From Streptomycetaceae bacterium (lineage in GTDB: Bacteria; Actinomycetota; Actinomycetes; Streptomycetales; Streptomycetaceae), in NCBI GenBank assembly GCA_019243445.1, contig JAFAUH010000171.1, positions 1 through 37,419 of the forward strand: 37,419 nt of DNA, read 5' to 3'. This document shows positions 30,972-37,419 of this stretch, one piece after another (positions within the stretch are counted from its first letter, which is position 1; each line of letters begins with the position of its first letter). Below the pieces are notes generated by a model. That model searched no databases. It had not been told where the DNA came from and was given only the letters and a program-made list of their open reading frames with translations. Made by a program: the position numbers and the translations under genes.

Positions 30972-31418
30972 ATGTTCCACCGGATACGCGCCCGCCGTGA
31001 ACACCGCGAAACCCAGCGCATGATGAACGACCTGCTACAGGTCGCGCACCTAGAGCCCCCGGTGCCCGACTACCCGGACGCGGCATCCACGCCCGCCCCC
31101 GACGGTTCAGCAGGCACTATGGTGGACGACTTCCTGCCGTCGGAGCTGCGGATGCCGACGCGCGACGAGATCGCCGGAATGATGATGCGCTACGACAAGC
31201 CCCTCGTCATCAACGGCGAGATCCGTCAATGCCCCCAGTGCGGCAGCTACCGGAACTGGATCGTCCTCAGCGTCCGCGACGAGGTGTGGCTGCGCTGCCG
31301 TGCCGGCCACGAGACGCTCGAACCCGGCCTGGACACCGCCTGGTACAACCGCACCTCCGGCCCCATGACCCAGCGGCACTCCACCTTCGAAGACGGCCTG
31401 AAGTACCTCGGCCACTGA
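30972..31418 (+). CDS. zinc-ribbon-like protein, 148 aa
   Basis: This start (ATG 30972) is chosen because AAGGAG lies five bases upstream. The same frame is open back to ATG 30873, which overlaps the relaxase stop, and would add 33 residues. The N-terminus is charged and helical (FHRIRARREHRETQRMMNDL). The C-terminal half has IRQCPQCGSYRNWIVL and WLRCRAGHETLE, a CxxC...CxxxH set typical of a zinc ribbon. The function is not known; such proteins often accompany relaxase genes on Streptomyces elements and may bind nucleic acid. Confidence 0.7.
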   Translation: MFHRIRARREHRETQRMMNDLLQVAHLEPPVPDYPDAASTPAPDGSAGTMVDDFLPSELRMPTRDEIAGMMMRYDKPLVINGEIRQCPQCGSYRNWIVLSVRDEVWLRCRAGHETLEPGLDTAWYNRTSGPMTQRHSTFEDGLKYLGH

Positions 31419-31487
31419 AATCCCCGCAACCCCCACCCCGCCGACAGCGCATCCTGGTCCGGCCCTGTCGGATGAGAAGACGAGACG

Positions 31488-31841
31488 GTGATCCTGGATA
31501 CCACGGGTCACATAATCCAAGATGGCTGCCTCAATCGCCTTCACGCCCGTTCCAAGGAGAAGGGGAACCACAGCGTCGTCAGCACTCTCGTACATCGCCT
31601 GGGTGCAGAAAACCGCTGGAACATCCGGCCCGATGACCTCGGACCGCAGCCATGCCGCGAACTCGACTGCCTCGTACGGATCGCACGGCGACAGCCCGCC
31701 GTCGCGCAGAGCGTCCAGGAACTGCGCGCCGTCGGCGTCACCGTGCTGCTCACAGAGGGCGGCTTCACACCGCACCGCCCGCGCCACGGCGACCTCGACG
31801 CGTACCCGTGGCAGGCCGCCGTCGATGCACTCCCGGCCTGA
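31488..31841 (+). CDS. hypothetical protein, 117 aa (low confidence)
   Basis: This frame starts at GTG 31488. The last 60 residues (VRIARRQPAVAQSVQELRAV, TVLLTEGGFTPHRP, DAYPWQAAVDALPA) look protein-like with strong GC bias at third positions. The first half is weaker. The ribosome site is poor. The antisense frame here is also open and has plausible protein character, so the coding strand is not certain. The plus strand is preferred because all flanking genes run that way. Confidence 0.35.
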   Translation: MILDTTGHIIQDGCLNRLHARSKEKGNHSVVSTLVHRLGAENRWNIRPDDLGPQPCRELDCLVRIARRQPAVAQSVQELRAVGVTVLLTEGGFTPHRPRHGDLDAYPWQAAVDALPA

Positions 31842-31929
31842 ACCCCATCATCGGGCAGCGCCACCGCCGGTACGGTCATCGTCACAGCACCGCATTCGGC
31901 GCACACAACTGGACCAGGAGGGACAGCCA

Positions 31930-32550
31930 ATGGGCATGGAGAACGGGCCGCAGAACGCCACGTGGGGCGAGTGGCGAAGGAAGCTGCGATCCGGGCCCGA
32001 AGTACAGCTCGTCCGTACCTGGTTCCGCCGTGTCGAATGCCCCACGTGCAAGGCGGTTGCGGGGCGCGCCTGCCGCACCAGCAACGGTCACCCGGCCGAC
32101 CACCACCGCGCCCGCCGCGACGCCGCCGGGATGCCCCCATACGAGCAGTGGAAGCAGCAAGGTCTTTGGGCGGGGCCACCGACGTTCACCATGCCAGCCG
32201 CCCTCCAGGAAGCGGAGAAGGCGCGCACCGACTACAACGTGGACATCCCGCTGGGGGACGCAGTGGCAGTTGTCCGGCTGTTCCTTGCTGATCGGCTCGG
32301 CATAGCCCTCGAGGACGAAGCCACTCTTGACCGTGTCGACAACGCCGTGCGTCAACTGCTGGCAGCCCGCGGCCCGGTGGGGTCGGCAGACCTGGTCACC
32401 GTCCTCGCCAGCCTCATCGCCACGCTGCTCTCCGAGATCGCGGGGCCTGACGGCGATCCGGAAGCCCTGTTCGACTCTATGATCCGCGCGCAGGTCGACA
32501 GGGCACGGATGCTACGCGCCATCGACAAGCACCGCTCCGACGGCTCATAG
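31930..32550 (+). CDS. protein with actinobacterial CPTC zinc-finger domain, 206 aa
   Basis: ATG 31930 has a strong AGGAGG seven bases upstream. Residues 25-65 contain VECPTCKAVAGRACRTSNG and then HHRARRDAA, matching the small CxxC...C...H zinc-finger domain common in actinophages and Streptomyces plasmids. The C-terminal half is helical (AVAVVRLFLADRLGIALEDE, LVTVLASLIATLLSEIAG). It is probably a nucleic-acid-binding accessory protein of the mobile element. It is followed by 140 bases before the next small gene. Confidence 0.78.
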   Translation: MGMENGPQNATWGEWRRKLRSGPEVQLVRTWFRRVECPTCKAVAGRACRTSNGHPADHHRARRDAAGMPPYEQWKQQGLWAGPPTFTMPAALQEAEKARTDYNVDIPLGDAVAVVRLFLADRLGIALEDEATLDRVDNAVRQLLAARGPVGSADLVTVLASLIATLLSEIAGPDGDPEALFDSMIRAQVDRARMLRAIDKHRSDGS

Positions 32551-32690
32551 CCCGCCGCGCGGGTCACCTCACCAGCCCTGTGGCGAGGGCATGGTCTGCT
32601 CCCGGAGCGCCTCTCGCACCCGAAACGCTTTCTTCTCCCGTCGGAAGGGGTAGAGTCTGATTGTCTGTCAGTAATAGTCGAGAGGTGCGG

Positions 32691-33158
32691 ATGACGGGCT
32701 TGGAGATACCGGTCGGGTACATGTTCGCATGGTTGGTCCGCAAGGCGAAGCGGGTGGCCGGCCGGGCGGATGAGGAGGTCGACCGCACGCTGGACGCCGC
32801 GATGGGCCATCTGCACGACCTGGTCAGCCGCAAGCTGGGCGAGGACCCCGCGCTGCGGAAACTGGCCGAGGAAGCCGAGGCCAGGCAGGCCGAGCCCAGT
32901 GACCGTACCCGGCAGAGGGTGCAACTCGCGTTGGAGGACGCCGCCGAGCACGACCCCGACTTCGCCGAGGCTCTGGAGGGCGCGATCGGGCGCCTGCAGG
33001 CCCTGTCCCACTCGGCCGGCAGGGTTTTCACGGGAGACCGTGGGCAAGCCGTCGGCGGGAACGTGGACATCCGGGCCGACCACGCATCCGCAGCCGCCTG
33101 GAACATGGGCGATGTGACCGTGGGAAACCCTCCGAAGCCGGGACCGACCCAGGGCTGA
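32691..33158 (+). CDS. hypothetical protein, 155 aa, upstream partner of the NACHT gene
   Basis: ATG 32691 is preceded by GAGAGG. The protein begins with an amphipathic or weakly hydrophobic helix (PVGYMFAWLVRKAKRVAG), continues with helical charged segments (LHDLVSRKLGEDPALRKL), and ends with a short beta-like repeat (AVGGNVDIRADHASAAAWNMGDVTVG, seen as GGNVDIRAD and WNMGDVTVG). That ending is familiar from actinobacterial proteins found with STAND/NACHT ATPases. It lies directly upstream of the NACHT gene and probably acts with it, perhaps as a sensor or adaptor. No enzyme motif is seen. Confidence 0.65.
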   Translation: MTGLEIPVGYMFAWLVRKAKRVAGRADEEVDRTLDAAMGHLHDLVSRKLGEDPALRKLAEEAEARQAEPSDRTRQRVQLALEDAAEHDPDFAEALEGAIGRLQALSHSAGRVFTGDRGQAVGGNVDIRADHASAAAWNMGDVTVGNPPKPGPTQG

Positions 33159-33334
33159 ACGGACCCGGCAGCACATCAGCCCCTTCCACCTCAACTCCCG
33201 CTCCCCCCGCCTCAATCCAGGCCACCAACCACGCGATCGCCGCCCACACCATCGAGCACCTCCACCAGCACATCACCGAGAACCCGGCGCCCCACCCCGG
33301 CAAGAGCGGACCGGCACCCGCCCGACTGGAGAGC

Positions 33335-35267
33335 ATGGCCGACCAGCTCGCCCAGCAGGTGCGCCAGCAGTGGGAGACCGAGGCGCAGGTACGCCGCCTC
33401 AACGATCCTTTCCCACTGCCGGTCGCATGGGAGGCGGCAGATGCGGATCTGGTCGAGTCGTGGCCGCATTTGAGGGAGTTGGCCAACGACTGGCCAGGCC
33501 AGCCCCCAAGCTCCCTATGGGCTGCCAACGCGGAAGGACTGGCCGGCAAGGGAGGCGAGATCGTCCAGGTCTTCGAACGCGTCCCCACCGGCCGTCTGGT
33601 GGTCCTCGGCGAGCCCGGTGCGGGCAAGACCATGCTGCTGATCCGCCTCCTGCTGGACCTGCTCGAACACCGGCCGCCCGGCGGCCTGGTCCCCGTCCTG
33701 TTCCCCCTGGCCTCGTGGGACCCATCCCGGCAAGACCTGTACACCTGGATGGCCAGCCAACTCGCACAAGACCACCCCAGCCCTCCGCGCCCCCGCCCCG
33801 GCCGATCCCCCACAGCGCAGCCCCGGCACCCTGGCACGCGCCCTGCTGGAATGGCGGCTGATCATGCCCGTCCTCGACGGCCTGGACGAACTCCCCCAAG
33901 CCACGCGCGCCCTGGCCCTGCAGGCCGTCAACCAGGTACTACCAGCCGGGCAGCCGCTGGTGCTCTCCAGCCGCACCGCCGAATACCGCAACGCCCTGAC
34001 CCCAGAGGCGGGCGCCACTGTGCTCCTGAACGGAGCCGCGGGCATCCGCCTCCTCCCTTTGGATGCGGGGAAATCGGCCGTCTATCTGGAGCGCGACGCC
34101 GGTGGCTCCGGAACCCAGGCCGCGGCCCGCTGGAGCCGGGTCATCGCATCGCTGGGCACCGGCACCCCCGTCTCTCAGGCGCTGAGCACCCCGCTAGGAC
34201 TGTTCTTGGCCCGTACCATCTACAACCCCCGCCCCGACGAGCACCCCGCCGACCTCGCCCATCCCGACGAGCTCCTCGACCAGGCCCGCTTCCTCACCCG
34301 CGAGGCCATCGTCGCCCACCTGTTCGCCGCCTTCATCCCCGCCGCCTACCGCCCACACCCCCACCACCCCACCCGCTGGAGCGCCCAACAGGCTCAGCGC
34401 ACCCTCACCTTCCTCGCCCGCCACCTCCAACACACCCTCGACGGCACCCCCAACCTCGCCTGGTGGCAACTGTCCAAAGCCCTCCCAAAATACGGACTGT
34501 CACTCACGCTCGGGCTCGTGGTCGGGCTGGCGTTCATGCTCGCGTACGTGTGCACGTCCGGGCTGATTGGGCTCGTAATGGCCGGGTTCTTAATGTCCGG
34601 GCTCGTAACGGTCAGGCTCGTCAGGTTCGTGCTTTCAGCGGCGGGGAGATCGACCACTTCGTCCGCAAAAGCAAAAGACAAAATCCCCAGTTCAGGGATC
34701 CGCTGGAACTGGAAAAAGAAGTCATGGCTCGCGGGCGGGCTTGTGGGCGGGCTCCTGGGTGGGGTCGCGTTCGTGTTCCGGTTCTGGTTCGAGCATCCGG
34801 GGCCCAGAGTGGGGCTCGAGGATAGGGTTATTTGGACCCTTCTCGGGGTGATATTCGGGGTGATGATCGGGCTCGCGGGCGGGCTCATGTACATGATCAG
34901 ACCGGTACACGCCGATCTGGACAAGGCGGTGGGACCAGGCGCGGTCCTGGCTCGGGACCGCCGCACCTTCTTGTTCCTTGCGCTCATAGGCGGGCTCGGG
35001 TCCATGCTCACGCTCGGGCTCGGGCGCGGGCCTGCTGGGCTCACTGTCGGGCTCCCTTACGGGCTGATCTCCGGGCTCGGTGGGTCGGTGTGGGGTGAGT
35101 TCCTGGTGACGCGGATCGGGTTGGCGGTACTGGGGCGTGTGCCGTGGCGTTTGATGAGTTTCCTGGCCGATGCTCACGAGCGGCGGGGCGTATTGCGGCA
35201 GGTGGGAGCGGTGTACCAGTTCCGCCACCTCGACCTCCAGCGTCACCTCGCAGGACGCCAATCTTGA
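33335..35267 (+). pseudogene. NACHT NTPase with multispan membrane C-terminus, apparent frameshift near 33775-33778
   Basis: The first frame (ATG 33335, possibly beginning further upstream since it stays open from 33161) encodes RRLNDPFPLPVAW and Walker A LVVLGEPGAGKTML (near residue 92), then FPLASWDPSRQDLYTWMA. At a run of four C (33775-33778) the protein character shifts by one base. The continuing frame reads APAPADPP, TLARALLEWRL and the Walker B/NACHT motif MPVLDGLDELP, then VLSSRTAEY. The C-terminal 250 residues hold six or so glycine-rich membrane helices (GLSLTLGLVVGLAFMLAYV, GGLVGGLLGGVAFVF) and finish with VPWRLMSFLADAHERRGVLR, typical of Streptomyces NACHT proteins. Such STAND NTPases act in defence or signalling. 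The shift may be a real mutation, a sequencing error or programmed. Confidence 0.75.
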
Positions 35268-35464
35268 TCAGCTGGTGCCGGACACGCGATGAGGTCGCAG
35301 GTGCACGTGCCGCCGGCGTGCGGCGTCTTCTCGCACTCGTCAGCCCCGTACCGGGTAGTGGCTTCGGCGGCGCCGGTTGCACGGAGCCCGTCCTCCGCAA
35401 GCTGTTCCAGCTGGCCCCTCACTGCAGCGTCGCCCGCCCGAAGGCAAGGCGATGGTGTGGGCAC
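35243..35464 (-). CDS. small Cys-rich protein, 73 aa
   Basis: This minus-strand frame starts at GTG 35464, 49 bases after the DUF317 stop. It encodes VRGQLEQLAEDGLRATGAAE followed by YGADECEKTPHAGGTCTCD and LIACPAP, with four cysteines and a histidine that could bind a metal. The sequence looks conserved and coding. It overlaps the 3' end of the convergent NACHT gene by 25 bases. No ribosome site is obvious. It is probably the last gene of the minus-strand DUF317 operon. Confidence 0.5.
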   Translation of the reverse strand: MPTPSPCLRAGDAAVRGQLEQLAEDGLRATGAAEATTRYGADECEKTPHAGGTCTCDLIACPAPADQDWRPAR

Positions 35465-35513
35465 TCGGACCGGAGACGGGGAGGGCCTGCGGCTGGCGGA
35501 CAGCCGGCAGGGT

Positions 35514-36227
35514 TCAGTCTGGTGGGATGACCGTGACCCGGCCCTGCGCGATCTCGGGCAGCGCGTGCCGGAGCACCGGAACTGGCGAGGCCAGTGAGGA
35601 GGCGAAGGCCGCGACCAGGTCGTGCGGGACGCTGGCGCTGAAGGTGGCGCACCACAAATACGACGCCCCCAGGGCCGGTTCCGCCCATGCCTGCCAGCCG
35701 AGCAGGTCCGGGCGCGGGTCGGCGTCCTGGACGAGCTGGGGGACGGGTGTCAGGGAGACGCTGGAGGTGAAGGCGGGGTCGGTGGCAGTGGTGTCGGGGT
35801 GGTCGATGTCGCGGATCCAGCCCTGGGCGGTCAGCGCGGCGAGGACCGTGGCGGGTTCGTCGTAGCCGGTGGCGGGTTCGGGGCGAGCGTCGAGTGCGAG
35901 GAAGAAGTCGGCCAGCGCCTCGTGCGGGGTGCCGGTGGTGAAGTAGGCGTTCCACTCCGTCATGACACTGGCCGGATGGGTGCGGGCGGAGATCTGCCAG
36001 GCCACGGGCAGTCCGCCGAGCTGGAACGGATCGGCTGCAAGGGTCCATTCGGCGCCGCGCAGCCCGTCCGGGCTCACATACAGCAGGGTGCTGCGGGCGG
36101 TCGGCCAGTTCCTCCAGCCCGCGTCGGTGAGGGTGGCGCCGATCTGCTTGGCGAGGACGCCGTCGTCACCGGCCAGGTGGCGCGGAGTGACCCAGGCGGG
36201 CGGAGCGACGGAGCGGTGCGGGTTCAG
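35514..36227 (-). CDS. DUF317 domain protein
   Basis: This 237-residue protein carries two DUF317-like halves: PAWVTPRHLAGDDGVLAKQI, LLYVSPDGLRGAEWTL and EALADFFLALD in the first, then a second copy from TVLAALTAQGWIRD to ASYLWCATFSASVPHDLV. DUF317 proteins are restricted to Streptomyces and relatives, often on mobile elements, and have no known function. The start is probably CTG 36227: a perfect AGGAGG lies five bases upstream and no ATG, GTG or TTG is better placed. The frame is open further upstream, but that part overlaps the neighbouring gene and is Arg/Pro-rich. It lies 26 bases after the 36254 gene, so the two form an operon. Confidence 0.78.
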   Translation of the reverse strand: MNPHRSVAPPAWVTPRHLAGDDGVLAKQIGATLTDAGWRNWPTARSTLLYVSPDGLRGAEWTLAADPFQLGGLPVAWQISARTHPASVMTEWNAYFTTGTPHEALADFFLALDARPEPATGYDEPATVLAALTAQGWIRDIDHPDTTATDPAFTSSVSLTPVPQLVQDADPRPDLLGWQAWAEPALGASYLWCATFSASVPHDLVAAFASSLASPVPVLRHALPEIAQGRVTVIPPD

Positions 36228-36253
36228 GGATGCCTCCTGTGGGTGTGGGTGGT

Positions 36254-36553
36254 TTACTGGTTGTGGTTCGGGCGTGCCGCGCGGCGCCTGCGCGGGGGTG
36301 CGTCGACCGGCTCTTGCCAGGTGAGTGCAACGGCGACGTCGGGCGGCAGGTGGCCGAGCTGTTCGCTGTCTTTGTCCTCGGCGATGAAGACCACCGGGCA
36401 TCCGTGCTCATCCCTCGTAGCGACGACGTCGGCGACCCGGTGGGCCATGGGGAAGAACGGATTGATGGCCAGGCGCACCACGGCGTTGCGGTCGCAGGCG
36501 GACAGGCGGTCGAGGAACTCGCCGACCGTCATCTCCGGCTTGTGCGGGTCCAA
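36254..36553 (-). CDS. small plasmid-type protein, 99 aa, TTG start
   Basis: The conserved part reads MTVGEFLDRLSACDRNAVVR, LAINPFFPMAHRVADVV, HLPPDVAVALTWQEP and a basic tail RRRRAARPN. I recall similar small proteins beside DUF317 genes on Streptomyces elements, without a known function. The best start is TTG 36553, six bases after AAGGAG. The ATG 21 bases later (MTVGEF) lacks a ribosome site. The gene is the first of the minus-strand operon. TGCGCAA repeats lie 190-250 bases upstream. Confidence 0.72.
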   Translation of the reverse strand: MDPHKPEMTVGEFLDRLSACDRNAVVRLAINPFFPMAHRVADVVATRDEHGCPVVFIAEDKDSEQLGHLPPDVAVALTWQEPVDAPPRRRRAARPNHNQ

Positions 36554-37187
36554 GGCATTCTCCTTGTGCTGGAACGCGAGGATGCCCCGAGGAGGGACAG
36601 CTCTCTGTCGTGGCGATCTCCCGGGAAGGCGTTTACATTGACATGCCCCTGCAGGTCTTCGCCAGTCCGTTCGGGATCCTTCCTGTCTGCCCCAGGCGAA
36701 CTGGCGAGAAAGTGACGGATTTGTAGGATCCGCAGATCGATGCGCAATGTCGACTGAGAATGCGCAATGAATGCGCAAATCCGGGCCTGAACGCGCAATG
36801 GATCTGGCGACTTGCGCCGATGCCGAGGACGCGCCTCCGGCGAGCCACGACGGCTCCGAAGGATTGTGCACACCCGACCGACGGAACGCGTGCGCATCGA
36901 GCCCGGATTCCGGCGTTTCCGCAGGAAGCAGTGCGCATGAAGCTGTGGACCCTACAGGATTCGCCCCGGTGCGCGGGTCGCAGATACCAATTCACCCTGG
37001 ATGAGTCAACACGCCCTCACCGCCCAAGCAGAGCTGACCACTCGCCGTGCCGTGCACCGTCCGACGTCACCGCTCATATGCCCGGCAACTGCGGACGATC
37101 TGCCCGCAGTCAAGTGGCTGCGGCGGGAGTATCGATTCTGCGCACATCGAAACTTCTCGTCGCCTTCCACAGTCGCAGAAGCACAAC
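36554..37187. other. 634-bp stretch without a confident gene
   Basis: This is the promoter side of the minus-strand operon. It contains the TGCGCAA repeat cluster at 36741-36799. A short plus-strand frame begins at ATG 36938 behind AGGAAG (MKLWTLQDSPRCAGRRYQF) but soon loses protein character. Other open frames overlap each other and look like chance. It may contain decayed mobile-element sequence leading into the transposase remnant. Confidence 0.4.
36741..36799. repeat. four TGCGCAA-type direct repeats, 20/11/20-bp spacing
   Basis: TGCGCAA starts at 36741, 36761 and 36772, and a variant CGCGCAATG starts at 36792. The spacings of 20, 11 and 20 bp are close to whole helical turns. An inverted TTGCGC follows at 36812. 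They resemble operator or iteron sites upstream of the minus-strand operon. Confidence 0.55.
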
Positions 37188-37419
37188 GCGCCTAAGCCCT
37201 CCCAGCGCACCCGGGCCGGGCTCACCTTCTTCGCCCTGGATCACTCCTCCACCGAGATGGTCTACGCCAATGCCGACATCACCAAGCCCGAGCAGGCCCG
37301 GAAGGTCATCGCTTCGCCGACTACCGGCGGCGCGCCACCGGAGCCAACCCCGGGCTGCTATTAGTTTTCGACTCCCAGCCGGCCCTGGTTAATTCCTGCG
37401 GGTAGTTGATGGCGCTTCG
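37188..37419 (+). pseudogene. degraded transposase fragment (DDE type), cut by the window edge
   Basis: One frame reads RTRAGLTFFALDHSS, MVYANADITKPEQARKVIA. The sequence then continues in another frame as FADYRRRATGANPGLLLVFD from 37313, so one base is missing near 37311-37312. That second frame meets a TAG at 37403. The joined sequence resembles the middle of a Streptomyces IS4-like transposase (LDHAST, YANADITKAEQAREIIAFADYW, GLLVFDS pattern from memory). The 5' part is not recognisable, so this is a remnant and probably marks the edge of an insertion-rich zone. Confidence 0.6.

Noticed and set aside
1-37419. tRNA genes, attachment sites or CRISPR arrays
   Set aside because: A visual scan for T-loop motifs, cloverleaf-like segments and regular 28-37 bp repeats with spacers found none.

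Overview
The window is high-GC actinobacterial DNA, almost certainly from a Streptomyces or close relative. Nearly every gene has G/C-rich third codon positions. Several families are typical of Streptomyces: WhiB, DUF2637, DUF317, DUF5996, the MAB_1171c-type membrane protein, a class E-like sortase, and a mycothiol-dependent nitroreductase relative. One operon gene carries a rare TTA leucine codon, the usual mark of bldA control.

Region 1 (1-9724, + strand) is a tightly packed operon whose genes mostly overlap by 4-17 bases. It enters the window inside queE (7-carboxy-7-deazaguanine synthase). It continues with folE (GTP cyclohydrolase I), a small ORF, a CYTH/triphosphate-tunnel domain fused to a phosphoribosyltransferase, a SAM methyltransferase, a thymidylate-kinase-like P-loop protein, a radical SAM protein with extra cysteines, a DegT-type PLP aminotransferase, a 31-codon ORF, a second thymidylate-kinase-like protein, and a HAD phosphatase fused to a SAICAR-synthetase (PurC)-like ligase. 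FolE and QueE supply the start of 7-deazaguanine synthesis. The phosphoribosyltransferase, ligase, kinases and phosphatase would build and tailor a nucleotide. I read this as a 7-deazapurine nucleoside or nucleotide pathway of a type I do not recognise. The most interesting inference is that the PurC-like ligase amidates the 7-carboxylate of a CDG nucleotide, as true PurC does with CAIR. A DnaQ-like exonuclease and a DsbA/Rv2466c-like protein follow on the same strand.

Region 2 (11333-16042, - strand) holds ordinary accessory metabolism: a Nudix hydrolase, a DUF5996 protein, an alpha/beta hydrolase, a DJ-1/PfpI protein and a PPOX flavin/F420 protein, separated by strong hairpins.

Region 3 (16640-20577) has an ImmA/IrrE-like metallopeptidase, a MAB_1171c-like membrane protein and an amidohydrolase in one operon, facing a convergent XRE regulator.

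Region 4 (20828-23055) is a secreted SpaA-domain protein ending in LPQTGA, followed by a class E-like sortase.

Region 5 (23363-36553) looks like a plasmid or integrative mobilizable element. It has a replisome-organizer-like protein with iteron-like repeats inside the gene, a DnaC-like ATPase, WhiB, DUF2637, MobC with oriT-like hairpins, a HUH relaxase, small zinc-binding proteins, a frameshifted membrane NACHT NTPase, and a minus-strand DUF317 operon. I see no integrase and no TraB/FtsK pump. The window ends in a degraded transposase fragment. No tRNA, rRNA or CRISPR was found.
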